From G965220305 sp965220305 (lineage in GTDB: Bacteria > Chloroflexota > Dehalococcoidia > Lucifugimonadales > UBA3495), in the NCBI GenBank assembly GCA_965220305.1, contig OZ244817.1, forward strand, positions 3,720,001 to 3,784,000: a DNA stretch of 64,000 nucleotides, given 5' to 3'. Position 1 is the stretch's first letter. Each line of letters starts with the position of its first letter. Of the stretch, positions 34,340 to 43,843 are shown one piece after another. Made by a program: the position numbers and the translations under genes. The notes under the pieces were generated by a model. That model searched no databases and was not told where the DNA came from. It was given only the letters and a program-made list of their open reading frames with translations.

Positions 34340-37300
34340 CAGCACTTATGGCGGCTCTGCTGCCCAGAGAGTTGAATGGCAGGACGGTTGCGACATCTTC
34401 CCGCGCCTTGCGCTCCCACACTTGCCGACGCCGGGTGGGACACAAGCGATTGAAGTCACAGTATGTGCAGTTGCCGCGCTCCTGGTCGCTATCCCCGGCC
34501 GTCTCCGGCGTTGCGGGGAATACGCCGTGCCGGGCAGCATCCACAATGGCGGACAGCGGCGTGTAGAATTCTTTCCAGTCATCTTCCGTATAAGGTGCAA
34601 CGCCGTGGGTATTGTTGTCCGCCAACGGAAAACAGTAAGACCCTGATATTTGGACTGCGGGGGCGGGATACTTTTTGCGCGCGGCAGCTACATAAACGGG
34701 CAGCTGCATCGCGCGACCATTGGCCAAAGTCCGATCGGCCTTTCGCCCTCTGGCCCCGTCGAAGTACGGTTCTGGTTTGCCTGTTTTGAAGTCCCGGACT
34801 CGGACTTCGTCGCCCACCATGTCAATACGGTCAATTTTGCCGCGGAACCATATCTCTCCCAGGTCGTCGATGGCGACGCTCACTTCCCAGATCTCGGTGC
34901 CCCTGCCAAAGTTCTCCTCGGCGCTGGCTTCGGTGGCTGCGTCGCCCAACCACTCAGCTTCGGCAGCCATGAAATTTCGTAGGCCAGCCTGCATGTCTTC
35001 TTTTGCCATGTCCCAAGGCAGCGGATACCCGGTGACGCCCCGCTCCTCGGCGACAGCGAATTCCGCCTCCGCTAAGTCCAGCAGGTCGGTATCGGTCTGG
35101 TTTCCCTCCCTCACGAAGCGCTCCAGGATTTTATGTACCAACGAACCCCGTTCCGCTGCGGACATCTCATATTCCTCCTCTTCCGGCGGAGCCGCGATCG
35201 CCAATATCCGGCTGAGGAAAAACTTGTACGGGCAGGTCGCCCAGATTTCCAGAGCACTGGGAGAGATCGGGTAGTCCCTGGTACCGATTGCCGCGACCCT
35301 AGGAATGTCAGGTTCTAGCCGCCCGTCCCAGGGCGATAGGACATTGCCGTTGCGTGCATTCCTGGCTTTCAGGGCATTGGTCATGCGAGAGTCGGATGCA
35401 ATGGCCTGATGGTGGAGCAATGCGTCCCCTGTTTCCCCAACCAAGTGCATCAGGTTGTATTCGGTGCCGTCGGCCGGCTGCGTATGGAAGTCGGACAGGT
35501 TCCGTAAGCCGGCTTCCCGCGAGGGTACGACCGTGAGCCACGGCTTGGCAGAGGCATTTTCGGTGAGATTCTCATGGGTGAGGCGGTTGGTTCCCCCTTC
35601 CCGCTCATGCAGGTGGTTGGCCGCCTCGATGACCCACCGCGAAGGGTAGGCAGAGCGGCGTTCGGCGGTGGCCGCCGGCCAGGACAAAACGACCTTTCTG
35701 GCCGATGCCACGGCGGCCATGAAATCGTAGCGTTCCAAGGAGGCAACTCGGTCCAACTCCGGGCGGTTCTGCACCACCCACGGGTTGGCACGGGGCCGGG
35801 GCGGAAACTGCCGTTCCACCATGCCCACGGTGTACATCACGTCGTACTCCGTACCGGCGATTCCGGCGGGCGGGCCAATATAGACCCCTGCTCCCACTGG
35901 CTCCCCGCGGTCGGATGCCTGGCTTTGCAGTCCTTCCCGGATGGACTCCCTCAGTGCTTCCGGACTGAACCCGATTCCCCATTCCTTGAGACTGACCAGA
36001 CTGTCCACCAGTTCGTCTATCCGCAGGACGTCCTCCGATAATTCTTCCGCCACTGCCCAGCGATAGGTTGCCATCAGGTTCTTCAGCTGTGTGGACGCTG
36101 CTTCCCATTCCATGCCGTTGGAGTTACCAAAGCTGCCGAGGGCACCGGCCAAGCGCTCCAAGAATTCCTGTAATTCTGCAACGTTCCGTCGAAGACGCCG
36201 CATGAATGGGTCGTCGTCATTATCGTGGCCGTTGTCCGCCTTTGCCTGAGGTTCCATCTGAGCCATGTAGGCCGCGAGACGGCTTTTCCAATTTTGAACC
36301 GCGCCGTTGGCCCGGGCGCTCCGGGCCAGATTGGCCCATGCCGTGGCCGGCACGGTTATTGAGCGAGGGGAAGGCTCACCCTCGCTGTGTTCCCGTGGCC
36401 AGCGCACGGGTGTGGACGTTATCCACTCGATAAATCGCTCTCGGTCAATAGCTCCTTGAGGACCATTCAGTTCCACTGTCAAGTCGACCAATCCCAGCAG
36501 AAGCAGCCCGGTCTGGGTGTCTCCCAGGCTGCGATGAGTCACGCCGGAATAGGGAATGCGGGCGAAATCAAACTCCTGCCGGAGCAGGCTGGCGTAGGGA
36601 TTGTCTTGCCGATGAATGACGGCGATACGATGGAACGGAGCTTCGCTGGCTGCAATACTGCGCACGATTGCGCGCACTTCCTCTTCGGGATCTGGGACAG
36701 CCACGATGGCCAAGGCACCTGTCTCTGCTCGCTGGCACAGTGGGTCTTGTTGCTCGGAAGCGTTGGACGATTCTTCAATCCTATGCCTGTCCAGTATATC
36801 GAGAAGTTCGCGCACCGACTCGTCGGCATTTTCGTCGCTGACGAATCCGGCCACTACCTGGCATTTGCCCCGTACCAGGAGAACTTTGGCCAGCCGGGTG
36901 TCACCTATGGAGAGACGCCTGGGCAGGTAGTAAATCACTGCGGGCTCATGGCCCCGTACCCAATGGTCGTTCACGGCCTCGGCTGCCATATGCGGCAATT
37001 CTGAGGGCAGATGATAGCCCTTTTCAGTAATTCCCTTACTATATTCGACGTAGAGGCGCTCTGCCACGAGATTCATGTCGTCCGGATCGCCCGCCTCATC
37101 GTCATCCGGAGCATCGGACCGCTCAGCCATTTCGTGAAAGGCAGTGAACAACGAACGATAGAAACGGTGGCGGCCCGCAGGGTCGAGACCCAGCCTATCG
37201 GCCTCAGCTTCCGCAACATGGCGCACGGCTTGGGACTCCAGCAGACGGGGCAGCGCTGGGCTCGTAGGTCTCGCCAGTTCATCGGCCAATCGCCTGCCGG

Positions 37301-37496
37301 TCTGTACCGTGACGTTTATCAGTCCTTTCCCACCAAGCCAGTGACGAATCGACCGGGCCACATCGTGATGGTCTGTGATAACCACCACTCTGGCAAATCG
37401 GTTTTCACCCTGAGCCTGGTCCACAGCTCGTTCCAGAGTCGACAGGGCCTCCGGACCGGTGAGGACGGTTGTTATGTGTGAGTCGGTCTGAGTCAT
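34323..37496 (-). CDS. AddB-like PD-(D/E)XK nuclease / inactivated helicase
   Basis: A 1057-aa protein of the AddB type: helicase-like N-terminal and middle regions without a clear Walker A (YDVMYTVGMVERQFPPRPRA near residue 555 is the exonuclease V-like C-terminal helicase motif), and a C-terminal nuclease with IWFRGKIDRIDMVGDE and VRVRDFKTGKPEPYF. Cysteines in WATCPYKFFL and GNCTYCDFNRLCP would hold the [4Fe-4S] cluster of the AddB nuclease domain. It is the first gene of the pair with the AddA-like gene. A gap of about 380 bp separates it from the truncated methyltransferase upstream. Confidence 0.85.
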   Translation of the reverse strand: MTQTDSHITTVLTGPEALSTLERAVDQAQGENRFARVVVITDHHDVARSIRHWLGGKGLINVTVQTGRRLADELARPTSPALPRLLESQAVRHVAEAEADRLGLDPAGRHRFYRSLFTAFHEMAERSDAPDDDEAGDPDDMNLVAERLYVEYSKGITEKGYHLPSELPHMAAEAVNDHWVRGHEPAVIYYLPRRLSIGDTRLAKVLLVRGKCQVVAGFVSDENADESVRELLDILDRHRIEESSNASEQQDPLCQRAETGALAIVAVPDPEEEVRAIVRSIAASEAPFHRIAVIHRQDNPYASLLRQEFDFARIPYSGVTHRSLGDTQTGLLLLGLVDLTVELNGPQGAIDRERFIEWITSTPVRWPREHSEGEPSPRSITVPATAWANLARSARANGAVQNWKSRLAAYMAQMEPQAKADNGHDNDDDPFMRRLRRNVAELQEFLERLAGALGSFGNSNGMEWEAASTQLKNLMATYRWAVAEELSEDVLRIDELVDSLVSLKEWGIGFSPEALRESIREGLQSQASDRGEPVGAGVYIGPPAGIAGTEYDVMYTVGMVERQFPPRPRANPWVVQNRPELDRVASLERYDFMAAVASARKVVLSWPAATAERRSAYPSRWVIEAANHLHEREGGTNRLTHENLTENASAKPWLTVVPSREAGLRNLSDFHTQPADGTEYNLMHLVGETGDALLHHQAIASDSRMTNALKARNARNGNVLSPWDGRLEPDIPRVAAIGTRDYPISPSALEIWATCPYKFFLSRILAIAAPPEEEEYEMSAAERGSLVHKILERFVREGNQTDTDLLDLAEAEFAVAEERGVTGYPLPWDMAKEDMQAGLRNFMAAEAEWLGDAATEASAEENFGRGTEIWEVSVAIDDLGEIWFRGKIDRIDMVGDEVRVRDFKTGKPEPYFDGARGRKADRTLANGRAMQLPVYVAAARKKYPAPAVQISGSYCFPLADNNTHGVAPYTEDDWKEFYTPLSAIVDAARHGVFPATPETAGDSDQERGNCTYCDFNRLCPTRRRQVWERKAREDVATVLPFNSLGSRAAISADDNDN

Positions 37497-37633
37497 GATT
37501 TAGTCGGCCTCAATTTCTGCACGAAAGATTTTGCGAGGTGCTACTTCACCCATATTACCCTTCTTGGGTGCCAAAATGGTAAAGGGTAAGAGGGCGACGG
37601 AGGTTTTTCGTCGATTTGATCCGCCCCCAACGG

Positions 37634-37816
37634 CTAGTCAAAAATTGGAGAGCCGGGATGCGTGGCCTCGAAGTGTATCGGTAACAGCTCGTTGATGCGC
37701 CGAGAGCACTCCCCGCAGGGTACATTCCTCTCAGTGCATTTGTCGCAAGCGGCTTCACAAACGTCAACGAAATTGTAATTACACTCTTGACCTTCCTGGA
37801 TCCCCTTAAGGGACAC
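37634..37816 (-). CDS. Small Cys-rich ORF (doubtful)
   Basis: A 60-aa frame starting at GTG without a visible ribosome binding site. It has six cysteines in a compact pattern (C-N-Y-N...CEAACDKC...PCGEC), which could bind zinc or an iron-sulphur cluster. It lies between the methyltransferase fragment and the AddB-like gene on the same strand, 60 bases after the former. I do not recognise a family and it may be chance. Confidence 0.3.
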   Translation of the reverse strand: MSLKGIQEGQECNYNFVDVCEAACDKCTERNVPCGECSRRINELLPIHFEATHPGSPIFD

Positions 37817-37876
37817 TATATCAAAATAGACGATTGGCTAATCGGCTCCTTTCAAAAGACCTGCGCGTACCATTCT

Positions 37877-39262
37877 TCAGTATGGAGTCGGGACCGCCCG
37901 AATCACTTCCATGTCATACCCATTCACCTCGTACAAATCGGAGATGCGGTTTTCTATCTGACGCTTCAAGTGATTCGCCTGGCGTGTTTCGAGCAGGTGC
38001 TCCTGGGGAGTACCTGGTGCATTGACGGCTTCGAGTGCATTAATTAGCTCTGCCACCATCTCTTCAACGATCGCCAATTCATCCTCAGCGGGGACCGGTA
38101 TAGGGATGTCCTTGATGAATTGTTTACCATGTGAGTAATATCCACCCCGAAAGACGCTCGTAATGGTTCTTACCATAGCCTCGCTAACGGGATGGTGGAG
38201 GACAGCAAGGAGGTAGTAGTTGGACACCGGGGATTCCGGGCGAGGACGGATCATATAATACGGACCGTTGCCGCCCCCGGTAGCCATGACGTTGCTATCA
38301 TCAAATGAATACCGCGCCTCAAGCGACAAAACGGGCAGTATGATTTTGGGACCGTCGAGTTTGTTAAGGCTTTGAGGCCTTCCAAACTGATACCACTGTC
38401 GTTCGGCCGCCAGCCCGCCAGTGATGTCTCTTTGCTCCAACTCTTGACGCCTGGCTGTGAGATACTCCCAGCAACCTGGGAAGTCATTGGCCATCTCTTC
38501 TGGCTGATATAGCCTGGCTCGCTCCCCTTGCCCGTCTGGCACCAATTCGTAGGGGTAAATCATCCAGCGATTGGCTTCGGGCCGCGCGTAGGGACTTAAA
38601 GTAACCTTGCGAAGACAGGGACGGAGGACGTCCCGCTCAATTGGCCAGTCCCTGCCATTCCAACGTAGGCTAACGGTCGCGGCGTCCTCAGCCACCGACT
38701 CGAAAATGTAGATAGAGTCTGCACTCGTTTGTACTCCGACGAAGATTTCTGCCAAATCCTCCAAACGATTTGGGCACAGCTCGCGGATAAGCGAGAAAAG
38801 CGCGCGCGTCTCCTCGTCGGCGAACTGCCACGAGTCTTCACCAAATTCGTCAGCGGGAATCCGGGTAACCAAGCCCGGCGTTCCGTAACGCCATTCTTCC
38901 AGAGCACCAACCACTTCAAGAGTAACCTGTTGTCGGCCACCGCGATCAAATACGAGGATGCTGGTGTAATTTGAAGTTCCGGATCCGAAGACCTGCTTCG
39001 CACCAAAATGAACAATCTGTTCCAGGAGTTGCCCTTCAGCTATCACTCTCCTTAATGTCCTGCCAGACCGAATGGTCATGAACTTATGGGGCACGATGAA
39101 ACCTAACCGCCCAGAGGGCCGCAGTAGTGTTAATGCCCGCTCAACAAAAAGCGCATACTTGTCGAAGTTATCCTGATGACCCGTTGCATATGGCGATCTA
39201 GGGTTCTGGTAGAAGGCCACCTCTTCGGGTAAATAAGCTGCTAAATTCTGGATTCGGACGTA
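37877..39262 (-). pseudogene. Type IIG-like adenine methyltransferase, C-terminal two thirds only
   Basis: About 460 codons of an Eco57I/TaqI-like restriction-modification methyltransferase. The open frame starts at the insertion-sequence border with SYVRIQNLAAYLPEEVAFYQ, which in the family directly follows the catalytic NPPY motif; then DKYALFVERALTLLRPSGRL, GFIVPHKFMTI, and the TaqI-like C-terminal specificity region (GVQTSADSIYIFE, YPYELV, RGGYYSHGKQFIKDIPIPVP). The SAM-binding part and NPPY are absent, and the DNA beyond the two insertion sequences does not supply them, so the 5' half was deleted. It probably headed the operon with the AddB/AddA-like genes. Confidence 0.82.
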
Positions 39263-39263
39263 A

Positions 39264-40125
39264 GAGCCTGTTTACGATCTCTGGAATATGTTAAGTTGAG
39301 ACTATTGCCAAGGGGGAGATAATCATGTCCCATTCATATCCCAGTGACGTTAGTCGTGAGCAATTTGCCCTGATTCTGCCTGCTTTGGAGTCGGTGCGCC
39401 GCCGGACCAAGCCCCGCACCGTGGAATTGTATGATGTATTCTGCGGGGTTCTGTACGTCCTGAAAAGCGGCTGCCAGTGGCGAATGCTGCCCACGGACTT
39501 CCCCGATTGGCGCACTTGCTACAAGTATTTCCGCCAATGGAGTGATCTGCCCGACCCAGAGGAAGAATCCATTCTGGAGCAGGTCTTAAAAAAAGTTGGT
39601 TGGCGCGGCCCGAGAGAGCAGTGGTCGGAAAGAGCAAACCAGCTTCTGCATCGTGGACTCCCAGAGCGTGAAGAATGCCGATAGCGCCGAGAACAAGGGT
39701 TATGACGCTGGCAAGAAGGTGTCGGGGATCAAGCGTCATATCGCGGTGGACACGCAGGGGTTGCCCCATGCAATTCACGTGACCACCGCCAACGTTGGCG
39801 ACCGGGCTGGGGCTTTGACCATGTTTGGCCACTGCCGAGCCGATCTCAGCCAGGTGCAAAAGGTGCTGGTTGATGGGGGTTACACTGGGAAACCCTTTGC
39901 TTTGGCGGTGGAGCAATTGTTGGGAGCCACCGTCGAAGTGGTGCAACGCCATGAACTGCACACTTTCGTGGTGCTTCCGAAAAGATGGGTGGTGGAGCGG
40001 TCCTTCGCCTGGCTGGACAAATGCCGCCGACTCTGGAAGAACTGCGAAAGAAAACTCAATACCAGCCTCCAAATGGTGGTACTCGCCTTCACGGCGTTAA
40101 TCCTGAGAAGATTGTAAACAGGCAC
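39264..40125 (+). mobile_element. IS5-family element
   Basis: Terminal repeats GAGCCTGTTTACGATCTCT (left) and the inverted GTGCCTGTTTACAATCTTCT (right) bound an 862-bp element flanked by TAA on both sides (39261-39263 and 40126-40128). The size, 3-bp duplication and two-frame transposase fit the IS427-like group of IS5. The left end interrupts the methyltransferase gene. Confidence 0.88.
39325..40117 (+). CDS. IS5-family transposase made from two overlapping frames
   Basis: The first frame (39325 to about 39590) encodes the N-terminal DUF4096-like part (LYDVFCGVLYVLKSGCQWRM, LPTDFPDWRTCYKYFRQW). The second (from about 39596) encodes the DDE catalytic part (TSFCIVDSQSVKNADSAENK, GIKRHIAVDTQGLPHAIHVT, VVERSFAWLDKCRRLWKNCE). 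The frames meet at GTCTTAAAAAAAGTTG, a run of seven A, where ribosomal or transcriptional slippage would join them, as is known for this IS5 group. The element therefore may be fully competent despite the apparent frameshift. Confidence 0.85.
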
Positions 40126-40128
40126 TAA

Positions 40129-41557
40129 TACTACAGTTGCAGATATGTGGTGAGGAGTTTCAGGCGGCGTCGGTAATGACAGCGCCGGGCCGTTGCTTGG
40201 TGCCGCCGTCTCCACTGAGACCACCGCAGCACTGATTCGTCCGTAGGGTGGTGTCTCCATATCAGCCGGTAGAGTAACCGCCGAACCTCGGGCACCGTCA
40301 GCGGTATCAGCCTTTCCTCCAAACTGGGGCAGCCCCCTTTTCTCCCAGACGTCCCGGCGACGATGCCTGGCGCCGTACCACCGCCAGGTAGGCGTGGGCC
40401 AGCATCGCCAGGGTGATGTGCCGGTACCAGCCGTCCCACCGGCGCACCTCGTATTGGTCCAGTCCCACCTGTCCCTTGGCCTCCTCAAAGCATTCCTCAA
40501 TGGCCCACCGGGTTCCGGCCACCCGCACCAGTTCCTCCAGGGCTGTTCCCGTCGGGCCGTAGCACACGTAGTAGGCCAGTTCCTCGGGCTTGGCCACGCT
40601 GCGCCGGGCCAGCAGCCAGTACCCCTTGCCAGGTTCTCTCAGGGGCCGAATATCCACCAAGGCCCAGTCGTAGACCCGAGGACCCTTGGCCCCATCACCG
40701 GCGCTCAGCCGGACCCAGCCCGACTCTTCAACCCCAGACGCCAGCCGGTCAGCCCGCACTTGGCGCGGACCCTGGTCCGTCCCAGCCCACAACTTCTCAT
40801 TGCTCTTGATGGCCAGCACGTGAGGAACGTCCCGCCGCTCCAGCCACAGCCGCAGGTTGCGGTCATTGCCGTAGACCTCGTCCCCGGTGGCCCAGCCGAA
40901 GGGGACTCCCGACTCCACCGCCCGTTCCAGCATCCGCCGGGCCAGTTGCGGCTTGGTGCGAAACGCCACTTGCTCCGGCACGCCAGCCTCCTCCCGGCGT
41001 TCCTGGTCATCGGCCCACACCTGAGGCAGGTAAAGCTCCCGGTCCAGCAGGGTCCTCCCCTTGGCAGTAGCGTAGGTCAAGAATACCCCAATCTGGCAGT
41101 TCTCGATCCGTCCCGCCGTGCCGCTGTACTGACGCTGCACCCCCACAGACTTGTTGCCCTTCTTCAGAAACCCAGTCTCGTCCACCACCAACACCCCGTT
41201 GGCGTCGCCCAGGTGCTCCACCACGTAGTCCCTGAGATCATCGCGAACCAGGTCCGCGTCCCAAATGTAGGTTGACAGCAGATGCTGCACCCCATAGGGT
41301 GTGGCGTCCCCGGCCTGCTCCGCCAGTTGCCAGCCGTTCTTGCGCTCCACCGGACTGAGCAGCCCTTTCAGATAGTCCAGCGATCGTCGACGTGGTTCGG
41401 GACGCCGGAACCGCCCCGCAATGCACTCGTGTACCCGGTCGATACCCTCAGCCCACCGGGCGACCTCTGCCACCCCATCCCCATGCACTGCCACAGCCTC
41501 ACCTCACCACCCGTTGATTGCCCCAATCCTAGTCGTTTTCAATCTGCAACTGTAGTA
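40129..41557 (-). mobile_element. IS701-family element
   Basis: The ends TACTACAGTTGCAGAT and (inverted) TACTACAGTTGCAGAT are perfect 16-bp inverted repeats, flanked by the 4-bp target CTAA at 40125-40128 and 41558-41561, the typical IS701 target. The left CTAA uses the last base of the adjoining IS5 element, so this element inserted after the IS5. Confidence 0.9.
40131..41494 (-). pseudogene. IS701 transposase with a frameshift near the C-terminus
   Basis: The main frame (40307-41494) carries the DDE domain: NGVLVVDETGFLKKGNKSVG, QRQYSGTAGRIENCQIGVFL, GWATGDEVYGNDRNLRLWLE and TRWAIEECFEEAKGQVGLDQ. It stops at 40307, whereas the next frame continues with LIPLTVPEVRRLLYRLIW and RRCHYRRRLKL to a stop inside the left terminal repeat, so one base is missing near 40318-40345. 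The catalytic residues are retained; loss of the last 60 residues may or may not abolish activity. A sequencing error cannot be excluded. Confidence 0.85.
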
Positions 41558-41603
41558 CTAAGAGTCATGGTGGAAAGTCACATGGCTGTACCTTGCCTTT
41601 GTA

Positions 41604-41930
41604 GTGGTTCTCCACGCATTCGTCGTCGACAACGTGACTGTGGAGCCTACCATTATCGTTTTGTGTATCACGATGGTTTTGACCGTGCAGAACATTAGGA
41701 CCAATCAGAAAATCTCCATTCTCACAGCGGTTCTGGGTGCAATGGCCGCGTTGTTGTCGTTACCTGAGAAAGCCAAAGTTGGTGCTCTGGACCTTGATCT
41801 TTGGGTGATAGTGGGTTTGCTGATTGGTTTGTCAGCGTTCACCGTCTTGGGGTTTACGCTCGTCTGTGCGTTCGATTCGAGCTCGATGAGGAGAAGAAAG
41901 AGGAAAAGACGGACACCGCCTACAAGGTGA
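41604..41930 (+). CDS. Small membrane protein, 5' end probably lost to the IS701 insertion
   Basis: A 108-aa protein from GTG 41604, but the frame is open and hydrophobic from 41562 (WKVTWLYLAFVVVLHAFVV), directly after the insertion-sequence border, suggesting a truncated N-terminus. Three further membrane segments follow: TIIVLCITMVLTV, ISILTAVLGAMAALLSL and LWVIVGLLIGLSAFTVLGF. The tail is strongly basic (RRRKRKRR). No family is recognised. Confidence 0.5.
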   Translation: MVLHAFVVDNVTVEPTIIVLCITMVLTVQNIRTNQKISILTAVLGAMAALLSLPEKAKVGALDLDLWVIVGLLIGLSAFTVLGFTLVCAFDSSSMRRRKRKRRTPPTR

Positions 41931-42593
41931 CGACCGCCGTCTACTCTGACGATTCGACAGAGATTAGGAATCGTCTCCCCCTGCACGCACGCCTGCTTCA
42001 GCCTTTCACGCGGGATTACGAAGGCGATGGTGGCGCTGCTTCTACAGGACAACCCGCCGACGGGTAAGCGAAACGGGGCTGGACGGATGTCCGGTGGCGG
42101 CTATCGGGGGACCCCGAGAGGCCGCTGGACAATACCCGTCGCCATTGACAATTGCCCCGTGGAGGTCCGGCTCGGTCAACAGGATGCACCTTCGGTGGGT
42201 TGTTTCGTCTCTCTGACCATTCATGGACTCCCGCGCCTCTGCCCCGTTCACGCAGCCGCATCCCCCTGCCTCCACCTGGAAGTCCTAGTGGTCCAACTGC
42301 TTTGAAACGATGGGTTAAATTGAGCGGAGCCGAATGTTATCCAGGTTTTGTAGGTAAACTCGACAAGCTCAATTACCCCTCATTACAAAGATTTCGCACT
42401 ACTAGGGGAGTTTCTGAATTGTTCGATGAGGTCGGCCACTGTGAGCGGGGCCACGGCACCTGGCTCGTGATGGTATCCTGTCGATGTCGTCTCTTCGGAG
42501 TGGTCGTTGTGCGACGGCGAGGCCGACGGTCGGTTGGTTACTGGTCCGTTGAACGAGCTCCGTGCCTGGGCGTCGTGGGTCTTGACCCGGTAC
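41931..42593. other. Gene-poor stretch
   Basis: About 660 bases between the membrane ORF and the 53-aa gene. Short frames occur on both strands without ribosome binding sites or motifs. I see no gene, repeat or RNA signal here. Confidence 0.4.
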
Positions 42594-42755
42594 CTACTCT
42601 GCTGAGATGACGACCGTGATGGAGGCTGGAGGCTCTTTCCCGAGCGCCTCCCGGTCGATGTAGACACTCTGGATAACGCTCCCGTCGGCGGTCCCGTAGA
42701 CGATCTTGTTTTTCGTTTCCTTGGCCTTGTGAAGGGTGAGGGTCAGGGAATCCAT
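42594..42755 (-). CDS. 53-aa conserved-type hypothetical protein
   Basis: A 53-aa protein from ATG 42755, preceded by AAGGAGAAG. The sequence pattern is MDSLTLTLHKAKETKNKIVY, then TADGSVIQSVYIDREALGKE, PPASITVVISAE. It resembles short two-strand/one-helix proteins of about 55 aa annotated as hypothetical in many bacteria (a beta strand, KETKN turn, YIxxEAL and a final ITV beta strand); the link is from memory. It sits in decayed mobile DNA next to an IS3 remnant. Function is unknown. Confidence 0.6.
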   Translation of the reverse strand: MDSLTLTLHKAKETKNKIVYGTADGSVIQSVYIDREALGKEPPASITVVISAE

Positions 42756-42839
42756 TTTCTTCTCCTTGGAGAGCCGGCTGGCCGATCCTGGACGGTCTCC
42801 TTCCACTCTACCGGGCCGGAACCGTGTCATCAACGGGCA

Positions 42840-43190
42840 ACTGTCATCAGTTCTTGTCCGGGTGCTATGGGGCCTTTCGCCGTTGTAGTGTCTTCGCCGG
42901 GACTCCATTTTCTCCTCGGCATCCTACAGGGATAGTACCAGTTCTCGTTCAGGCACTCTTGCCGGGATCTCCCGTTAAACGCCTCGATGAAGGTGCTGTC
43001 AGTAGGCTTCCCATGCCGACCGAAGTCCAGGTCCACTCCGTTCACGTGGTCCCACAGGTCCAGTCGCTTCGAAGTGAACGTGGGGTCAGTGTACGAGCGG
43101 ATGTGGTGGTCGATGGCCTTGAAGCCGGCACCTCGCCGAGAGTGGCGTCTTCTTCCGCCGACTTCAGACATCGCAACAGGCTGTATCTTG
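42840..43190 (-). pseudogene. IS3-family transposase (orfB) remnant
   Basis: A fragment of the integrase-core domain: FTSKRLDLWDHVNGVDLDFG, RHGKPTDSTFIEAFNGRSRQ and ECLNENWY, followed in a shifted frame by MESRRRHYNGERPHS. The DNGPEFTS motif appears as SYTDPTFTS, the start is absent and at least one frameshift splits the end, so the element is dead. No terminal repeats were found. Confidence 0.8.
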
Positions 43191-43390
43191 TTAACCCTCA
43201 CCGTTTTCGGCCTCCACTGCCGGCAAAGAGACTTGGTTCTGCAGTGGAGTTTGTCCGATTCAGACTGACCGTCGAAAGGCCCAAAAGCAAACGGAGCCCC
43301 GCGCACCACAAGAAAGCCCACACTCTTGGACCGGCTAGACTTTCGATCTTGGACGAACGAAGAGAAAGGCCGGCCACATGGGAAGCCGGA

Positions 43391-43427
43391 GGAGGCCGTA
43401 GCATTCGCAGCTACGGCCTCCTTCTTT
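43391..43427 (+). terminator. Intrinsic terminator
   Basis: GGAGGCCGTAGC (43391-43402) and GCTACGGCCTCC (43410-43421) form a perfect 12-bp stem with a 7-base loop, followed by TTCTTT. No intact plus-strand gene ends just before it; it may belong to a lost gene. Confidence 0.75.
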
Positions 43428-43843
43428 GTGCCCGGGTCCAGCGCCCCGTGCCTGTGATCCCTTCTCCCGTTCCCGCGTCAGGCTGAACATCTACTTGGTC
43501 TAGGCCACGGTTGCCAGCTTCGTCTCCGCCAACTCCCCGGCTACGAACCCGCCTTCATATAGGCCTGAAAACACCACTACTCACCCCCTAAACACATCGT
43601 GTCCAGCCATCGGGTTACGGTATAGTCAATCCGCCACCGCGCCGGTGGTCATATATCAAGTATTACCAATACGAACAATCGGTCCTCCGACGCAACCCGA
43701 AAGGAGGTGCCATCCGCCGGGAGAGTTGCCAGGCGATAGTCGAGCAGTCAGGGAGCCTCGCGCCACACCGGGTGCCGGGTTGTCATCAGGGGGGGCCGCG
43801 AGCGAGTCCCACCTTAAGACAACAAGACAACGTAGACGCAACC

